64,000 bases of DNA from Bog-473 sp963783245 (lineage in GTDB: Bacteria; Actinomycetota; Acidimicrobiia; Acidimicrobiales; RAAP-2). The position numbers and the translations under genes were made by a program. Numbering within the stretch: the stretch's first letter is position 1; each line of letters starts with the position of its first letter. Positions 53,121-62,234 of the stretch are shown here, piece by piece. Location of the stretch: contig CAWAMS010000002.1 in NCBI GenBank assembly GCA_963783245.1, forward strand, positions 434,001-498,000, in the 5' to 3' direction. The notes below the pieces were generated by a model, which was not told where the DNA came from, searched no databases, and saw nothing but the letters and a program-made list of their open reading frames with translations.

Positions 53121-54518
53121 GTGCCTGATGACCCCACCCTTTGGTCCGCCACTCGGCTGGCTGCAGCGATCAGATCCCGTTCCCTGTCGAGCCGGGAGCT
53201 CCTCCATGCCGTTCTTGCCAAAATCGACCGGCTCAATCCCCAGGTCAATGCCGTCATCACCACCGATCTGCCGCGGGCCCACGACCAGGCCAAGGAGGCC
53301 GACGACGCGGCGGCGAACGGCGCGTGGCGAGGGCCTCTCCACGGACTGCCGTTCACCGTGAAGGACGCCATCGAAACCGGGGGCATGCGCTCGACCGGCG
53401 GCGCGCCGGTACTGGCCGACCACGTGCCCGACGTGGACGCGCCTGCCGTCGCCCGGCTCTCCGCGGCCGGTGGGCTCCTGTTCGGCAAGACGAACGCCCC
53501 CACCTGGTCTGCCGATTTCCAGACCCACAACGTCCTGTTCGGCACGACCAACAATCCGTGGGACCTCGAACGCACGACCGGCGGGTCGTCCGGCGGGTCG
53601 GCCGCCGCGGTGGCGTGCGGGTTCACCAGCTTCGAACTGGGTACCGACATCGGCGGCTCCGTGCGGATCCCGTCCAGCTTCTGTGGCGTCTTCGGCCACA
53701 AGCCCAGCTTCGGTGTCGTCTCCCAGCGTGGTTACCTCGACCACGTCGGAGGTGGCACCATCGATGCCGACATCAACGTCTTCGGCCCTCTGGCACGGAG
53801 TGCGGAGGACCTCGAGCTGCTCTTCGACGTGCTGGCCGGGCCGAACGCCGAAGACGCCGTTGGCTGGCGGTTGGAACTGCCGCCGCCCCGGGCCGTCGAG
53901 TTGGGGGGTCTGCGCATCGGTGTGTGGATCGACGATCCCAAGGCCGCAGTGGACACGGAGGTCGGTGACGTGCTCGAGGCCGCCGTGGACGCGTTCAAAG
54001 GGGCCGGCGCCTCACTCTCCGCGGAGCGGCCGCCCTTGGACATTGAGCAGATGTTCCACCTCTTCCTCGGGCTGACGGGCGCCGCGGCCGCCCTGTCGAT
54101 CGATCCCGGTACGTCGGACCTCGGGGGCATCAGCCTCCGTCAACTGCTCGAGTTGCGGATCGAGCGCGCACGCGCGCGGGCGGTCTGGTCCGCATGGTTC
54201 TCGAACCATGACCTGCTCCTGTGCCCCGTGATGCCCATGGCGGCCATCGCACACGACACGGCAAGACCCTTCATGGAACGGACCACCCTCATCAACGGTG
54301 AGCCTCGCCTGCACATGGACTGCACGGCGTGGACGGGCCTCGTCGGCGTGGCCTACCTGCCCTCGACCGTCATCCCGGTGGGCCGGACCCGGTCGGGGCT
54401 CCCGGTCGGCATGCAGATCGTCGGCCCCTTCCTCGAAGACCGGACCACGCTGGTGGCTGCCCGGCTCCTTCACGCCGTCCTCGGCGAGTGGGAGCCCCCG
54501 CCCATCGCTCAGGTCTGA
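53121..54518 (+). CDS. amidase (amidase-signature family)
   Basis: 465 residues from GTG 53121 with AAGGAGG upstream. The Ser-cisSer-Lys triad is complete: Lys81 in VKDAIE, cis-Ser156 in TTGGSSGGSAAA and nucleophile Ser180 in 'GTDIGGSVRIPSSFCG'. It hydrolyses a carboxamide to acid and ammonia in the cytoplasm. It could be a nitrile or amide catabolic enzyme; nothing in the sequence fixes the substrate. A VOC-like gene follows 145 bp downstream. Confidence 0.95.
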   Translation: MPDDPTLWSATRLAAAIRSRSLSSRELLHAVLAKIDRLNPQVNAVITTDLPRAHDQAKEADDAAANGAWRGPLHGLPFTVKDAIETGGMRSTGGAPVLADHVPDVDAPAVARLSAAGGLLFGKTNAPTWSADFQTHNVLFGTTNNPWDLERTTGGSSGGSAAAVACGFTSFELGTDIGGSVRIPSSFCGVFGHKPSFGVVSQRGYLDHVGGGTIDADINVFGPLARSAEDLELLFDVLAGPNAEDAVGWRLELPPPRAVELGGLRIGVWIDDPKAAVDTEVGDVLEAAVDAFKGAGASLSAERPPLDIEQMFHLFLGLTGAAAALSIDPGTSDLGGISLRQLLELRIERARARAVWSAWFSNHDLLLCPVMPMAAIAHDTARPFMERTTLINGEPRLHMDCTAWTGLVGVAYLPSTVIPVGRTRSGLPVGMQIVGPFLEDRTTLVAARLLHAVLGEWEPPPIAQV

Positions 54519-54663
54519 TACGGGGATTGCCCTGGGACACGGCGTCCGTGGAATGGCACTATTGGGGCCTCCGCACGGGAGGGACGACATCAGCGGCTCG
54601 AGCCAAGGCCACTCTGGGCCTCGAAGCGCTGGGGTCGTAACGAGGAGAAAGGGTGATTGCGTG

Positions 54664-55113
54664 ATGGATGTTCGAATCAATCACGTCGCGATGAGCATGC
54701 CCCTGGACGAATCGATCCGGGAGGACATCCACGGCTTCTACAACGAGGTGTTCGGGTGGACGCCGTACACACCGACGGGCGAAATGGGCAATCCGCTGGT
54801 CATGCTCATTTCCGATCCCCGCGTCTTCGTCTATATCGTCGATCAGAAGGACGGCATGGTCGCGCCACCGCTCGATCACTTCGGGATCCAGGTCTTCGAC
54901 GAGGACGAGCTCGACGAGATGCTCGGCAGGGCGAAGACGTACAAGGAGAAGGACGACCGTGTCCGTATCATCGAAAAGAAGGTCGAACGCCATACGGCAG
55001 ACAAGGAAGCTCGATCTGATCTGGCCGAGGCCACCGGAGCGGACTTGGTCAACTGCTACATCGGCTATCTCCTTCCGATGATGGTGGAGATCCAGTACTT
55101 CCGCTCGAACTAG
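54664..55113 (+). CDS. VOC-like protein
   Basis: 149 residues from ATG 54664 (a GTG one codon upstream is possible). 'INHVAMSMPLDESIREDIHG' then FYNEVFGW is the first VOC module, and 'DHFGIQVFDEDELDEMLGRA' the second. The C-terminal segment ('LPMMVEIQYFRS') differs from the usual end, with an inserted Lys/Glu-rich helix before it (about 98-122). Function unknown; between an amidase and a dehydrogenase gene. Confidence 0.8.
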   Translation: MDVRINHVAMSMPLDESIREDIHGFYNEVFGWTPYTPTGEMGNPLVMLISDPRVFVYIVDQKDGMVAPPLDHFGIQVFDEDELDEMLGRAKTYKEKDDRVRIIEKKVERHTADKEARSDLAEATGADLVNCYIGYLLPMMVEIQYFRSN

Positions 55114-55194
55114 CCCTCACCACCCAACCGGAACCGGTGGCGCCGGCCCGATGCACACCCTGACGCGTTCCCTACAGATCGGAGAAACATTCCC

Positions 55195-56247
55195 ATGGCA
55201 CGTTCCGCGCAGCGGATCGAAGACGACGACTCGACCATGCACGTGGCGGTCTATCGAGGGGAAGGAAGGGTGCCGGTCGAGTCGTTTCCGATACCGGCGC
55301 TGAACGATCCTCACGACGTCCTCGTTGAGATCGCGTACTGCGGAATCTGCGGCACAGATCTCCATGCGATCGTCGAAGAGCTCGGCATCTTCGGTTGGGG
55401 TGCTCCTGGGTTCATCGGCGGGCATGAATGGTCAGGGCAGGTCGTCGCGACGGGAGAGGGCGTGACCGCGTGGAAGGTGGGAGATCGGGTGACGGCCAGC
55501 AGCGGCGAGTGTGGCTCGTGTCCGGCCTGTCGGTCCGGCCGGCCGTCCATTTGCCGCGTGCGTCGGCCCGATGACGGCCAGGGCGGCTGGTCCCAGTACA
55601 TGCGCATGCGTGAAGAGTCCCTCGTGGCGCTCCCCGACGGGCTCGACCTGCGGGCCGCCGCGTTGACCGAGCCCTTCGCGGTCGCCCTCCACGCCGTATC
55701 CCGGAGCACAGCGAAAGCCGGTGCGCGTGTGCTCGTCACGGGTGCCGGACCGATCGGCACGTTGACCGTCGTCGCCCTTCACGCGCGAGGGATCGACGAT
55801 GTGACGGTCAGCGAGCCGAATGCGCTCCGACGGGCCATCGCCGAACGGCTCGGGGCGAAGACGGTGTCGCCCGAGGACCTCGTGCAAACGACGGCGGGAA
55901 GTGGTCATCGATTCGACGCGGTCATCGAGACGTCGGGCAATCCCAAAGCGGTGACGGCAGGGTTCGATACTCTCGTTCCGGGGGGTTTCCTCGTGTTGGT
56001 GGGTGTCATCGTGCCGCCGACGAACCTGAACCTTCTCCGCATGCTCACCGACGAGATCACGGTCACGGGATCTGCTCTCTATGACGAAGGGGGTATTCGA
56101 GAGGCCGTGCAACTGCTCGCGGATGGGCGGGTGCCCGTCGATCTGCTGGTGGAGCCAGAAAGCGTCTCCTTGGCGGAGGTGGCGGATGCCTGCGCCAAAC
56201 TTGCGTCCGGTCGTTTGGCCGGCAAAGTGATGGTGGTGCCGGACTGA
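55195..56247 (+). CDS. zinc-dependent alcohol dehydrogenase (2,3-butanediol/threonine dehydrogenase-like)
   Basis: 350 residues (or 336 from ATG 55237). 'EIAYCGICGTDLHAIVEELG' and 'FIGGHEWSGQV' provide the catalytic-zinc Cys, His and Glu; 'ECGSCPACRSGRPSICRV' gives the four structural-zinc Cys; 'RVLVTGAGPIGTLTVVAL' is the NAD-binding turn. It would oxidise a secondary alcohol or polyol. The converging gene is an amidohydrolase, with stops only 3 bp apart. Confidence 0.93.
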   Translation: MARSAQRIEDDDSTMHVAVYRGEGRVPVESFPIPALNDPHDVLVEIAYCGICGTDLHAIVEELGIFGWGAPGFIGGHEWSGQVVATGEGVTAWKVGDRVTASSGECGSCPACRSGRPSICRVRRPDDGQGGWSQYMRMREESLVALPDGLDLRAAALTEPFAVALHAVSRSTAKAGARVLVTGAGPIGTLTVVALHARGIDDVTVSEPNALRRAIAERLGAKTVSPEDLVQTTAGSGHRFDAVIETSGNPKAVTAGFDTLVPGGFLVLVGVIVPPTNLNLLRMLTDEITVTGSALYDEGGIREAVQLLADGRVPVDLLVEPESVSLAEVADACAKLASGRLAGKVMVVPD

Positions 56248-56250
56248 GCG

Positions 56251-57358
56251 CTAGGCCATTGCGTAGAGGTCGGCTGCGTTCAGGCCCAGGATCCGGCGTT
56301 GCACGTCCTCGTCGAGGACCGAGATGGTCTCGAAGAGCTCGGCCGTGGCGCCGGGGAACGTCGAGTCGGCGTGGGGGTAGTCCGAGCCCCACACGATCCG
56401 AGACGGGTCCGATGAACGGGGCCAACGCCGGCAACGTGGGCTCGTCGACTTCGAAACTCACCCAGCATTGGCGGGCGAAGTATTCGCTGGGCAGGAGCGA
56501 CATCGGCGGCGCGTAGCGATGGTATGACGGGACCTGGTGGTCGAGCCGCTCCAGCCAGTAGGGAGCCCATCCTCCTCCGGCCTCGAGGAATACGAAGCGC
56601 AGTGCGGGGTGGCGCTCGAGAATGCCCAGGCCGATGAGCTGGGCGCAGGCGAGCATCTGCTCGAGCGTGTGCGAGCAGGCGTGGAGCACGAGGACATTTG
56701 TCGGGGTGCGGTCCGACCCGAGTGGGGGGACGGCGTTTTGAAATCCTTCGTGGATCGCCACGGTCATCCCCAACGACTCCGCCTCTTCCCAGAAGCGATC
56801 ATTGCTCGGGTCGACGAGTGTGCGCCCGAGGCACGGGTTCGGGCGGACGAACGCCGAGACGAAGCCCAGTTCGTCGCGGGCCCTGCGGAGCTCTTTGACT
56901 GCTGCGTCAGGGTCTTGGAACGGCACCATCGCCGCGCCGAAGAGACGATCGGGAGCGGCCGCGCAATAACCCGCCAGCCAGTCGTTGTAGGCCCGGGCCA
57001 CTGCCGTCGCCGCTTTCGGGTCCTGAATGCCCCAGAAGCCGAGTCCGATGGTCGGATAGAGCACGACTTCGTCGATGCCTTCGCTGTCCATGTCGACCAG
57101 CCGGGCCACGGGGTCATAGGCGCCGGCACGTGCTTCCTGCATCGGAACGGGCCCGCTCGGCGCTCCGACATCGGTCCCGGGTTGACCCATCTGGCCGAGA
57201 CGTGCCACGAAGACCTCCTGCCCTCCGATGAGCACGTGGTCGAGGCCGTCGCCGTCGGTCACCGCGGCGGGTCGGTAGGGCTCGGGTAGCGAGCTCCAGG
57301 CTGACCATGGCTCGAGTACGTGGCCGTCGCCGTCGAGCACTCTCATGTCGTTGTGCAT
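56251..57358 (-). CDS. amidohydrolase, TIM-barrel metal-dependent hydrolase (Amidohydro_2; single frameshift)
   Basis: From leaderless ATG 57358. 'MRVLDGDGHVLEPWSAW' carries the first metal motif, then 'AAPDRLFGAAMVPFQDPDAA', 'GMTVAIHEGFQN', 'LVLHACSHTLEQMLA' (metal His) and 'GWAPYWLERLDHQVPSYHRY'. The frame breaks near 56400; the essential ending 'RIVWGSDYPHADSTFPGATA' (metal Asp) and 'RRILGLNAADLYAMA' is in the next frame to TAG 56251. Restored length about 368 residues. Such enzymes decarboxylate or hydrolyse aromatic acids and related compounds. Confidence 0.88.
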
Positions 57359-57364
57359 TCCACG

Positions 57365-57370
57365 AACATA
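57365..57370 (-). promoter_or_regulatory. -10 box of a likely leaderless promoter (Amidohydro_2 gene)
   Basis: TATGTT on the minus strand, 6 nt before ATG 57358. Confidence 0.5.
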
Positions 57371-57433
57371 TCCCCAAGTGATCCGCGGGGAGGCTCCAGC
57401 CGACGACATCGAGAGGCCAGTCGAACTCCTTCT

Positions 57434-57982
57434 CTACCGGCGCAGCACTGCCGCGAGCGCATCGGGATCGAAGAGCACGCGCGGGTCGACCGGCACTCCA
57501 CCCAGCAGCGCGGCTGGAGTGCCTCGAGGGTCCTGATCCTGGAAGAGCCGGTCGGTCTCGATCACCCAGGGCTCGTAGCGACCAACGTGGAGGCCTGTGA
57601 CGTACGCCGCGTCCGTGAGGCCGGCGCGGCGTCCGAGCTCCGTCAGGTCTGAGATGGTGAACCCGCCGGTCTGTTCGGGCGGCTGTGCCGCGAACAGCTC
57701 GCGTCGGAGCTCGTCGAACCGTCCGGCTTCCGCCGCCAGCGCCAGGGCGTTGTCCGCCCGGACCGACTCGACGCCGAGGAAGCATCGCATCCGATACTCG
57801 ATCGCGAGCGTGCCCCTCGCCACCTCGCCTCGCAGGAATTCCCCGCTGGACTCTTCGAACTCCCGGCAGTAGGGGCACTGAGGGTCTTCGAAGACGATCA
57901 GGCGCGGTGCGTCAGGCTCTCCGACGAGTACGCCACCATCGGTGGTGTGGTTCGTGGGTGCGGGTGCCGGCGTGTCGACCAT
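57434..57982 (-). CDS. DsbA-like thioredoxin-fold protein (cytoplasmic)
   Basis: 182 residues from ATG 57982. CxxC is Cys36-Pro-Tyr-Cys39 in FEDPQCPYCREFE, the helical insertion follows, and the cis-Pro loop is 'DPRGTPAALLGGVPVDPRV'. The fold is DsbA/DsbG-like, but there is no signal peptide or anchor, so a cytoplasmic oxidoreductase (FrnE-like) is more likely than a periplasmic oxidase. TAGAAC 7 nt before the start is a weak leaderless box. Confidence 0.87.
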   Translation of the reverse strand: MVDTPAPAPTNHTTDGGVLVGEPDAPRLIVFEDPQCPYCREFEESSGEFLRGEVARGTLAIEYRMRCFLGVESVRADNALALAAEAGRFDELRRELFAAQPPEQTGGFTISDLTELGRRAGLTDAAYVTGLHVGRYEPWVIETDRLFQDQDPRGTPAALLGGVPVDPRVLFDPDALAAVLRR

Positions 57983-58095
57983 GACACGTGTTCTACCGCA
58001 CGCAGCCACCTCGGCTCGCAGTGATGCGCTCCTCGCGTTGGAGACCCTTCTCCTCCTGGGGTACACAAGTGACCTGAGAACGGGAAGGAGTGCTC

Positions 58096-58713
58096 ATGGC
58101 GTTCAAGGGGTGGCCGATCGAGGCGGTCGAGTTCTACGAGAGGCTCGAAACCGATAACACGAAGACCTATTGGCAGGAGCACAAGCCGGTCTACGAGCAA
58201 AGCGTCGTGGGACCGATGGAGGAGCTCTTGGCCGAGCTGGCCGACGACTTCGGACCCGGCCGCGTGTTTCGGCCCTTTCGTGACGTCCGATTCAGCAAGG
58301 ACAAGACCCCGTACAAGCTCAACTGCGCCGCCCACCTGCCGGGTGGCTATGTCTCCTTCTCCGCCGAGGGGCTGTTCGTCGGCAGTGGTCTCTACATGCC
58401 CCAACCGGACCAGCTCCAGCGCTACCGCACCGCCGTGGACGGCCAGAAGTCCGGCTCGGAGCTGGAGGGGATCGTGGCCGTGCTCCGCAGGGACGGCTAC
58501 GACGTCGGGGCCCATCAGGTGCTCAGGACCGCGCCCAGGGGCTATCCGAAGGACCACGCTCGTATCGGACTGCTGCAACAGAAGGGGATCGTGATGTCCA
58601 GAGCCTGGCCGGTCGCCGCCTGGCTCGGCACCAAGAAGGCCAAGGACCGGGTTGTCGCATGCCTCTCCGCCGCCCGCCCCCTGGGCGGCTGGCTCGAGCG
58701 CTACGTCGGCTGA
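58096..58713 (+). CDS. DUF2461 family protein
   Basis: 205 residues from ATG 58096 behind GGAAGGAG. 'FKGWPIEAVEFYERLETDNT' then KTYWQEHKPVYEQ opens it, and 'RPFRDVRFSKDKTPYKLNCA' plus 'VGSGLYMPQPDQLQRYRTAV' are signature segments of this conserved family (TIGR02453). Function unknown; the invariant Asp/Arg/Lys/Tyr cluster suggests an enzyme. Confidence 0.92.
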   Translation: MAFKGWPIEAVEFYERLETDNTKTYWQEHKPVYEQSVVGPMEELLAELADDFGPGRVFRPFRDVRFSKDKTPYKLNCAAHLPGGYVSFSAEGLFVGSGLYMPQPDQLQRYRTAVDGQKSGSELEGIVAVLRRDGYDVGAHQVLRTAPRGYPKDHARIGLLQQKGIVMSRAWPVAAWLGTKKAKDRVVACLSAARPLGGWLERYVG

Positions 58714-58754
58714 CGGTCTTCAGGCTGAACCTTCGCGCACGGCGCCGACCGCAT

Positions 58755-58760
58755 TACGCT
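58755..58760 (+). promoter_or_regulatory. -10 box of a likely leaderless promoter (zinc dehydrogenase gene)
   Basis: TACGCT, 6 nt before ATG 58767; identical box and spacing to those before the dehydrogenase at 39127. Confidence 0.5.
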
Positions 58761-58766
58761 CGATCA

Positions 58767-59816
58767 ATGCGGGCGCTGCGGCTGACGACCTATCACGAGG
58801 AAGCCGAGTTGCTCGAGGTGGACGAGGTCGACCCTGCGCCGGGGCAGGTCGTCATCAAGGTGGAAGCTGCCGGCGCGTGCCATTCGGATCTGCACATGAT
58901 GCACGGCGCAGCCGCCTCGGCACCGTGGCCTGTTCCTTTCACGTTGGGCCATGAGACCGCCGGCCGGGTGCACGCAGTAGGTGCGGGCGTGAGTTCTGTG
59001 GAGCTCGGTCAGCCCGTCGCCGTCTATGGGGCCTGGGGCTGCGGTCGGTGTGGACGCTGCCTGCAGGGCATGGACAATCTCTGCGAAGACCCGTTGCATC
59101 GGGTGGGACGCGGCAGCGGACTGGGCCTCGATGGAGGGATGGCGGAGTACATGCTGGTGCCGGACCAGCGCTACCTCGTCCCGATCCCCGAAGGCCTGAC
59201 TCCCTATGAGGCAGCGCCGCTGACGGACGCCGGGCTCACTCCTTTTCACGCGATCCGCCTTTCGGCGGCGAAGCTCGGGCCAACTGCTACCGCGCTCGTG
59301 GTCGGCGTCGGCGGGCTCGGTCATGTCGCGGTGCAGATCCTCAAGGCGACGACTGCCGCACGGGTTGTGGCAGTTGACACGAAAACGGGGCCACTGGAGC
59401 TGGCCGCATCCCTTGGGGCTGACGCCGGCGTTCTCGCGGGCGACGGTGCCGCGCAGGAGGTGCGACGAATGACGGGAGGCCGCGGTGCCGATCTCGTCCT
59501 GGACTGCGTTGGGTCGGCGGACACGTTGGCATTGGCGGCGGCCTCCACCCGCACCATGGGAGATATCACGCTCATCGGCGTCGCCGGAGGGACGTTGCCC
59601 TTCCGATTCGGCTTCCCAGCCAACGAGGTGTCGGTGCGCTCCGTCTATTGGGGAGGTCGCGCCGAGCTGGTCGAGGTCCTGGAGTTGGCCGCACGCGGCC
59701 TTCTGACGGTGCACGCCACGGCCTATCCTCTCGAGCGGGCCATCGACGCCTACCGCGCCCTGGCCGCCGGAGAGGTGCTCGGCCGGGCCGTGGTCGTCCC
59801 CGCGGTCGCCTCGTGA
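58767..59816 (+). CDS. zinc-dependent alcohol dehydrogenase, NAD-type
   Basis: 349 residues. 'AAGACHSDLHMMHG' and 'FTLGHETAGRV' hold the catalytic-zinc ligands, 'WGCGRCGRCLQGMDNLCED' the structural-zinc Cys, 'ALVVGVGGLGHVAVQIL' the coenzyme fold, and 'VVAVDTKTGPLELAASLGAD' an Asp at the adenosine-ribose position, favouring NAD over NADP. Oxidation of an alcohol or reduction of an aldehyde in a degradative pathway is likely. Confidence 0.93.
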   Translation: MRALRLTTYHEEAELLEVDEVDPAPGQVVIKVEAAGACHSDLHMMHGAAASAPWPVPFTLGHETAGRVHAVGAGVSSVELGQPVAVYGAWGCGRCGRCLQGMDNLCEDPLHRVGRGSGLGLDGGMAEYMLVPDQRYLVPIPEGLTPYEAAPLTDAGLTPFHAIRLSAAKLGPTATALVVGVGGLGHVAVQILKATTAARVVAVDTKTGPLELAASLGADAGVLAGDGAAQEVRRMTGGRGADLVLDCVGSADTLALAAASTRTMGDITLIGVAGGTLPFRFGFPANEVSVRSVYWGGRAELVEVLELAARGLLTVHATAYPLERAIDAYRALAAGEVLGRAVVVPAVAS

Positions 59817-59894
59817 CGACCACGCACGAAACGGAGTGAGTTGGAACGGTTCATGGCAGCGGTCGGCTGAACAGCGAACGTTCGTCAGAGTCCG

Positions 59895-60929
59895 CTAGAG
59901 GAGGCTCAGCGATCCGAGGTCGCGAACAGCCGCGCACGATCGACTGGCCATGGCCAGGAACATCTCATCAGCGGCGCGGCTCCTGCCTTGGGACGTCATC
60001 GTCCCGAGGACCGTGATCATCGGGCCCTGGAGCTGGCCGAACCGGTAGTCGTCGAAGCATTGGTCGGAGCCGTACCCCTCGACGCCACGGCGTAGGAGGT
60101 CGTCGTAGTACGTCTGGACGAGCGCGTCTTCCGCTGCCCGGCGCTCATCGACGGGCAGGCTGGTCGCGATGAAGTAGGAGAGATCCCGGGCGGGCAGGGC
60201 GAGTGTGACCGTCTGCCAATCGACGGCGACGACGTCATCGCCGGCAGGGGGGAACATCAGGTTGTCCAGCCGGTAGTCCCCGTGCACGAGCGTGAACGGG
60301 GCTGGGCGACCGACGAGCCACGCGACAAGCACCTCGGCCACTTCATGCAACGTGGCGACGTCGCGCTCGTCCACGCGTGCCGCGAAGCGGGTGAGGAACT
60401 GCTCGGTCGCGGTCGAGACGAGACCACCCAGGAATTCGGCGCGCTGGCTGGTGAGCGGGAGGAGAAAGTCGACGGCTCGCAGTGTGTCGTCGTTCCATCG
60501 GCACGCGTGCAGGGCAGCCAGATTGAGCACCGCATGTCCCATCTGCTCGATCGGACATCCATCGACCTGGCGACCAGGCCGGCGCGGCGACAGGTCCTCG
60601 AGGAGGAGCGTGAACTCGGTCCCGTCATCGGAGATCGCACCGTAGCGACACGAGGGCGTGCGCACGTCGAGCGTGCCGGCCAATTGCGTATAGAAGCCGA
60701 CCTCGTTGCGGTGCGCAGTGGCAACCTGACGCCGGGCCGCTTCGTCCCCCTCGGCGAGCTTTGCCACCAAGGTCGGCGCACACCCGTCGGCATCGATGTG
60801 CAGGAGATAGGTCGAGGAGGTCTGCCCCGTACCGATCTGCTGCGACGAAACCGAGCGGACCTCGGTGCCGAGTGCCTCCGACAGCCACGTCACGCTGAGG
60901 TCCTCGACACGACCGACGACCGGATTCAC
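59895..60929 (-). CDS. phosphotransferase family protein (APH/ecdysteroid-kinase-like)
   Basis: 344 residues from GTG 60929, whose GTGA overlaps the LLM gene stop, so the two genes are translationally coupled. 'GTGQTSSTYLLHIDADG' then 'TLVAKLA' are the nucleotide loop and Lys; catalytic 'FTLVHGDYRLDNLMF' and metal-binding 'VVAVDWQTVTL' follow. It transfers phosphate from ATP to a hydroxyl of a small molecule. Similar proteins stand beside acyl-CoA dehydrogenases in lipid and steroid pathways; an antibiotic-resistance role is not indicated. Confidence 0.9.
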   Translation of the reverse strand: MNPVVGRVEDLSVTWLSEALGTEVRSVSSQQIGTGQTSSTYLLHIDADGCAPTLVAKLAEGDEAARRQVATAHRNEVGFYTQLAGTLDVRTPSCRYGAISDDGTEFTLLLEDLSPRRPGRQVDGCPIEQMGHAVLNLAALHACRWNDDTLRAVDFLLPLTSQRAEFLGGLVSTATEQFLTRFAARVDERDVATLHEVAEVLVAWLVGRPAPFTLVHGDYRLDNLMFPPAGDDVVAVDWQTVTLALPARDLSYFIATSLPVDERRAAEDALVQTYYDDLLRRGVEGYGSDQCFDDYRFGQLQGPMITVLGTMTSQGRSRAADEMFLAMASRSCAAVRDLGSLSLL

Positions 60930-62008
60930 GACCGGCAGCGTCCGGGGTTGGAGGGCATGGGCGGGCGTCCGGCAGGGCGCGCGGCGAGGTATGCCGGAAG
61001 GATGGGTGCCAGTTCGGTGGGGGTGGCACCGTGCAGGATCACGCTGTCCGCCCCGAGGTCGAATTGTCGGAGGATCGCCGCGCTGCATTGCTCCGGTGTG
61101 CCGGTTGCTGCGGCCGCCATCCATTCGTCCGGGATGAGTGTGGCGAGGTACTCGAGGTCACTCGTGGAAGCCTTTGCGTCGAAGGCTCCACGGAAGCCCT
61201 GCACGAATGGGTCGGCGCGGAACCTCGCCAGAACCGCTGGATCCCAGCCGTTCGCCGCCACCAGGACGTCGCCATAGCCCCGCAAGTAGGAAGCGAGCCG
61301 TCCGACGGTCTTCTTGAGCCGCGCTGCCTCATCGATGTGGTCGCCGATCGTGGCGAGGACCGACCACACGCGGATATCGGAGGGATCGCGTCCTGCACGC
61401 TCTGCTCCTCGTCGCACACTGGCCACCGAGTTCGTGAGCGCCTCGTCTCCGAAAAAGGTGTGCAAGACGACGGCATTCATGCACTCCCCGGCCAATTCGA
61501 GCGTTTTGGTTCCCATGGCGACCAGCAGTATCGGGATGTCCTCGTCAAAATCTGCGTCTTGGTGAAGATACGGATACCTGCCTGCGGGCCCGTCGTGTCC
61601 GACGATGGTCTCGCCTTTCCAGAGGCGGCGCAAGACGCCCACCACATCGCGGATCTGGGTGGTCGTGATGGGCTCCAGCCCCATACTGGTGAAGAGAGCC
61701 GGGAAGCCGCGGCCGAGCCCCAGGGCGAAGCGCCCGCCCGTGAGTCGGTGCATCGTTGTGGCAAAGGTGGCCGTGACCAAGGGATGCCGGGTGTTGTGGT
61801 TCGTGGCCGCGGAAGCAATGCCGAGCGTCTCACTGACCGCACCGGCGGCACCGCACAGGGTGGGGGCGTCTTTGAGATTGAAACGCTCGGACACGAAGGC
61901 CGATCCCAGGCCCAATCGCTCGGCCTGTCGTACTTCGTCCACGAGATCACGAGGCGAGTCTGAGTGGCCCGCCAGCGTATAGAACCCGAGTTCGGTCAAC
62001 GGTTCCAC
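60926..62008 (-). CDS. LLM class oxidoreductase (probably F420-dependent)
   Basis: 360 residues from GTG 62008 behind AAGGAG. TIM-barrel segments are typical: 'DEVRQAERLGLGSAFVSERF', 'IASAATNHNTRHPLVTATFA', 'MHRLTGGRFALGLGRGF' and 'DIPILLVAMGTKTLELAGE'. The luciferase-like family uses FMN or F420; the actinobacterial setting and lack of a flavin reductase favour F420. It is followed by a coupled phosphotransferase and divergent from the SDR gene. Confidence 0.9.
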   Translation of the reverse strand: MEPLTELGFYTLAGHSDSPRDLVDEVRQAERLGLGSAFVSERFNLKDAPTLCGAAGAVSETLGIASAATNHNTRHPLVTATFATTMHRLTGGRFALGLGRGFPALFTSMGLEPITTTQIRDVVGVLRRLWKGETIVGHDGPAGRYPYLHQDADFDEDIPILLVAMGTKTLELAGECMNAVVLHTFFGDEALTNSVASVRRGAERAGRDPSDIRVWSVLATIGDHIDEAARLKKTVGRLASYLRGYGDVLVAANGWDPAVLARFRADPFVQGFRGAFDAKASTSDLEYLATLIPDEWMAAAATGTPEQCSAAILRQFDLGADSVILHGATPTELAPILPAYLAARPAGRPPMPSNPGRCRS

Positions 62009-62234
62009 CTGAAGGCTCCTTTCGCCCTACAACGAGGCCTCGTCGACGGAGATCGGAGGTCAGACAGGAGGCTACGGTACCATTTCATCAATATCGACAT
62101 CAGGATCAAGTTCCCTCCCGACGCCGCCCAGTATGGCTCTCTCAAGAGCCATGTCGTCAACGGGACAACACGCGTGCCGGTGAGGGCGCGGGAGGCAGGC
62201 GTGGCGAGTGTCCGATGAGAACACGGGGGATGCA

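Noticed and set aside
59895..60929. Aminoglycoside phosphotransferase resistance gene
   Set aside because: The kinase fold is shared, but coupling to an LLM oxidoreductase in a catabolic setting points to another substrate.
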